Assembly: GCA_965197375.1 (NCBI GenBank)
Contig: CBDAMZ010000004.1
Location: 1 to 64,000, forward strand
Origin: CBDAMZ01 sp965197375
GTDB lineage: Bacteria; Acidobacteriota; Vicinamibacteria; Vicinamibacterales; UBA8438
DNA length: 64,000 nucleotides
Direction of reading: 5' to 3'
The translations under genes were made by a program, and so were the position numbers. The notes beneath the pieces are model-generated. The model made no database searches and was not told where the DNA came from. It was given only the letters and a program-made list of their open reading frames with translations. Positions 63,700 through 64,000 of the stretch are shown in pieces (position 1 is the stretch's first letter; each line of letters starts with the position of its first letter).

Positions 63700-64000
63700 T
63701 GAATCGCACCGGGTTTCTCGGAGACCTCATTGCTTGGGAGGATGGGGGCTATGGGACGTCCCAGTCGGTTTTCTCCGGAAGTGCGCGAACGTGCCGTCCG
63801 GATGGTCGAGGAGTACCGGGAGGCCCACGCCTCAGAGTGGGCGGTGCTGCAGTCGGTGGCGCCGAAGCTCGGCTGCACGGCGGAGACGCTGCGGAAGTGG
63901 GTGCGGCAGGCGCAGCGTGATGCTGGGCATCGGCCGGGCCTGACGACGAGCGAGCGGGAGCGGTTGAAGGAGCTGGAGCGCGAGGTCCGTGAGCTGAAGC
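63700..64000 (+). mobile_element. IS3-family insertion sequence, copy 2 (left end, continues off window)
   Basis: It starts with TGAATCGCACCGGG, differing from the copy 1 terminal repeat at one position of 27, and is otherwise the same element in the opposite orientation. It contains the 21 bases missing from copy 1. The four bases before it are GGAG, the expected target duplication to look for at the far end. Confidence 0.9.
63751..64000 (+). CDS. IS3-family transposase orfA, copy 2 (partial)
   Basis: The first 83 or so residues of OrfA are present: GRPSRFSPEVRERAVRMVEE, LGCTAETLRKWVRQAQRDAG and the start of the leucine-zipper region (LKELEREVRELK). The frame is open to the window edge. GGAGG precedes the ATG at a normal distance. 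An in-frame ATG three codons earlier is possible. Confidence 0.88.
   Translation, partial: MGRPSRFSPEVRERAVRMVEEYREAHASEWAVLQSVAPKLGCTAETLRKWVRQAQRDAGHRPGLTTSERERLKELEREVRELK

Noticed and set aside
63219..63920. A single open frame running from the CREST gene into the IS, as one membrane protein
   Set aside because: The residues after 63699 derive from the IS terminal repeat and an alternate frame of its orfA; the fusion is an insertion artefact.
45236..64000. Composite transposon formed by the two IS3-family copies
   Set aside because: Copy 1 has its own CCAA duplication on both sides, showing independent insertion; the interval also contains housekeeping genes and a tRNA.

Overview
The window reads as chromosomal DNA of a Gram-negative (diderm) bacterium of moderately high GC. 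It has LPS export genes, a complete Tol-Pal system, a very large carboxypeptidase-regulatory-domain TonB receptor of the Oar type, Rap1a-like and YtxH-like small proteins, and fused Lpt proteins. This combination fits Acidobacteriota (Vicinamibacterales-like) best. That placement is inference from gene content only, since no rRNA is present.

Layout. 1-10.8 kb (+): end of guaA, then dnaE-accA-recJ, an lptC/lptA-type giant protein, lptB, rapZ and a cupin gene. 10.8-16.7 kb (-): tolQ-tolR-tolA-like-tolB-pal-cpoB-ssb behind a good sigma70 promoter. 16.8-24.6 kb (+): recN, miaB, a DUF151 nuclease, parA-parB with a near-consensus promoter, and an LptF-LptG fusion. 24.7-27 kb (-): metK and a XerC/D recombinase. 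27-29.7 kb (+): a DUF3347 lipoprotein and a haem-c/monooxygenase-like exported protein. 29.7-36.1 kb (-): a tight aspartate-family operon hom-thrC-(ornithine cyclodeaminase-like)-lysC-asd. It is preceded by a promoter, a Thr-rich 29-codon leader ORF and a terminator hairpin, a candidate threonine attenuator. 36.2-38.4 kb (+): murQ and a beta-lactamase-fold hydrolase. 38.4-45.2 kb (-): a type II secretion/type IV pilus-like assembly operon (gspF, gspE/pilB, pilM, pilN, pilO, three pseudopilins).

45.2-64 kb is the accessory part. Two copies of one IS3-family element lie in opposite orientations at 45.24-46.53 kb and from 63.70 kb onward. The first has perfect 27-bp inverted repeats and a CCAA target duplication but damaged transposase frames. 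Between them are a TonB receptor, an exported N,N-dimethylformamidase-large-subunit-like protein, a Rap1a-like protein, tRNA-Leu(TAA), a frameshifted exported epoxide hydrolase, a DJ-1/PfpI protein without its usual cysteine, pheA, pcm with a beta-barrel gene, an odd ferredoxin, and a PhoPQ-related (PqaA) protein. At the right end two overlapping ceramidase-type genes (neutral ceramidase-like, then alkaline-ceramidase/CREST-like) are both broken by IS insertions. The first can be rejoined in frame after removing an IS flanked by GTGG duplications.

The most notable points are the candidate threonine attenuator, the simplified Lpt apparatus made of fused proteins, the ornithine cyclodeaminase-like gene inside the threonine/lysine operon, and the doubly inactivated ceramidase pair. 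No CRISPR array, prophage or recognisable defence island was seen.
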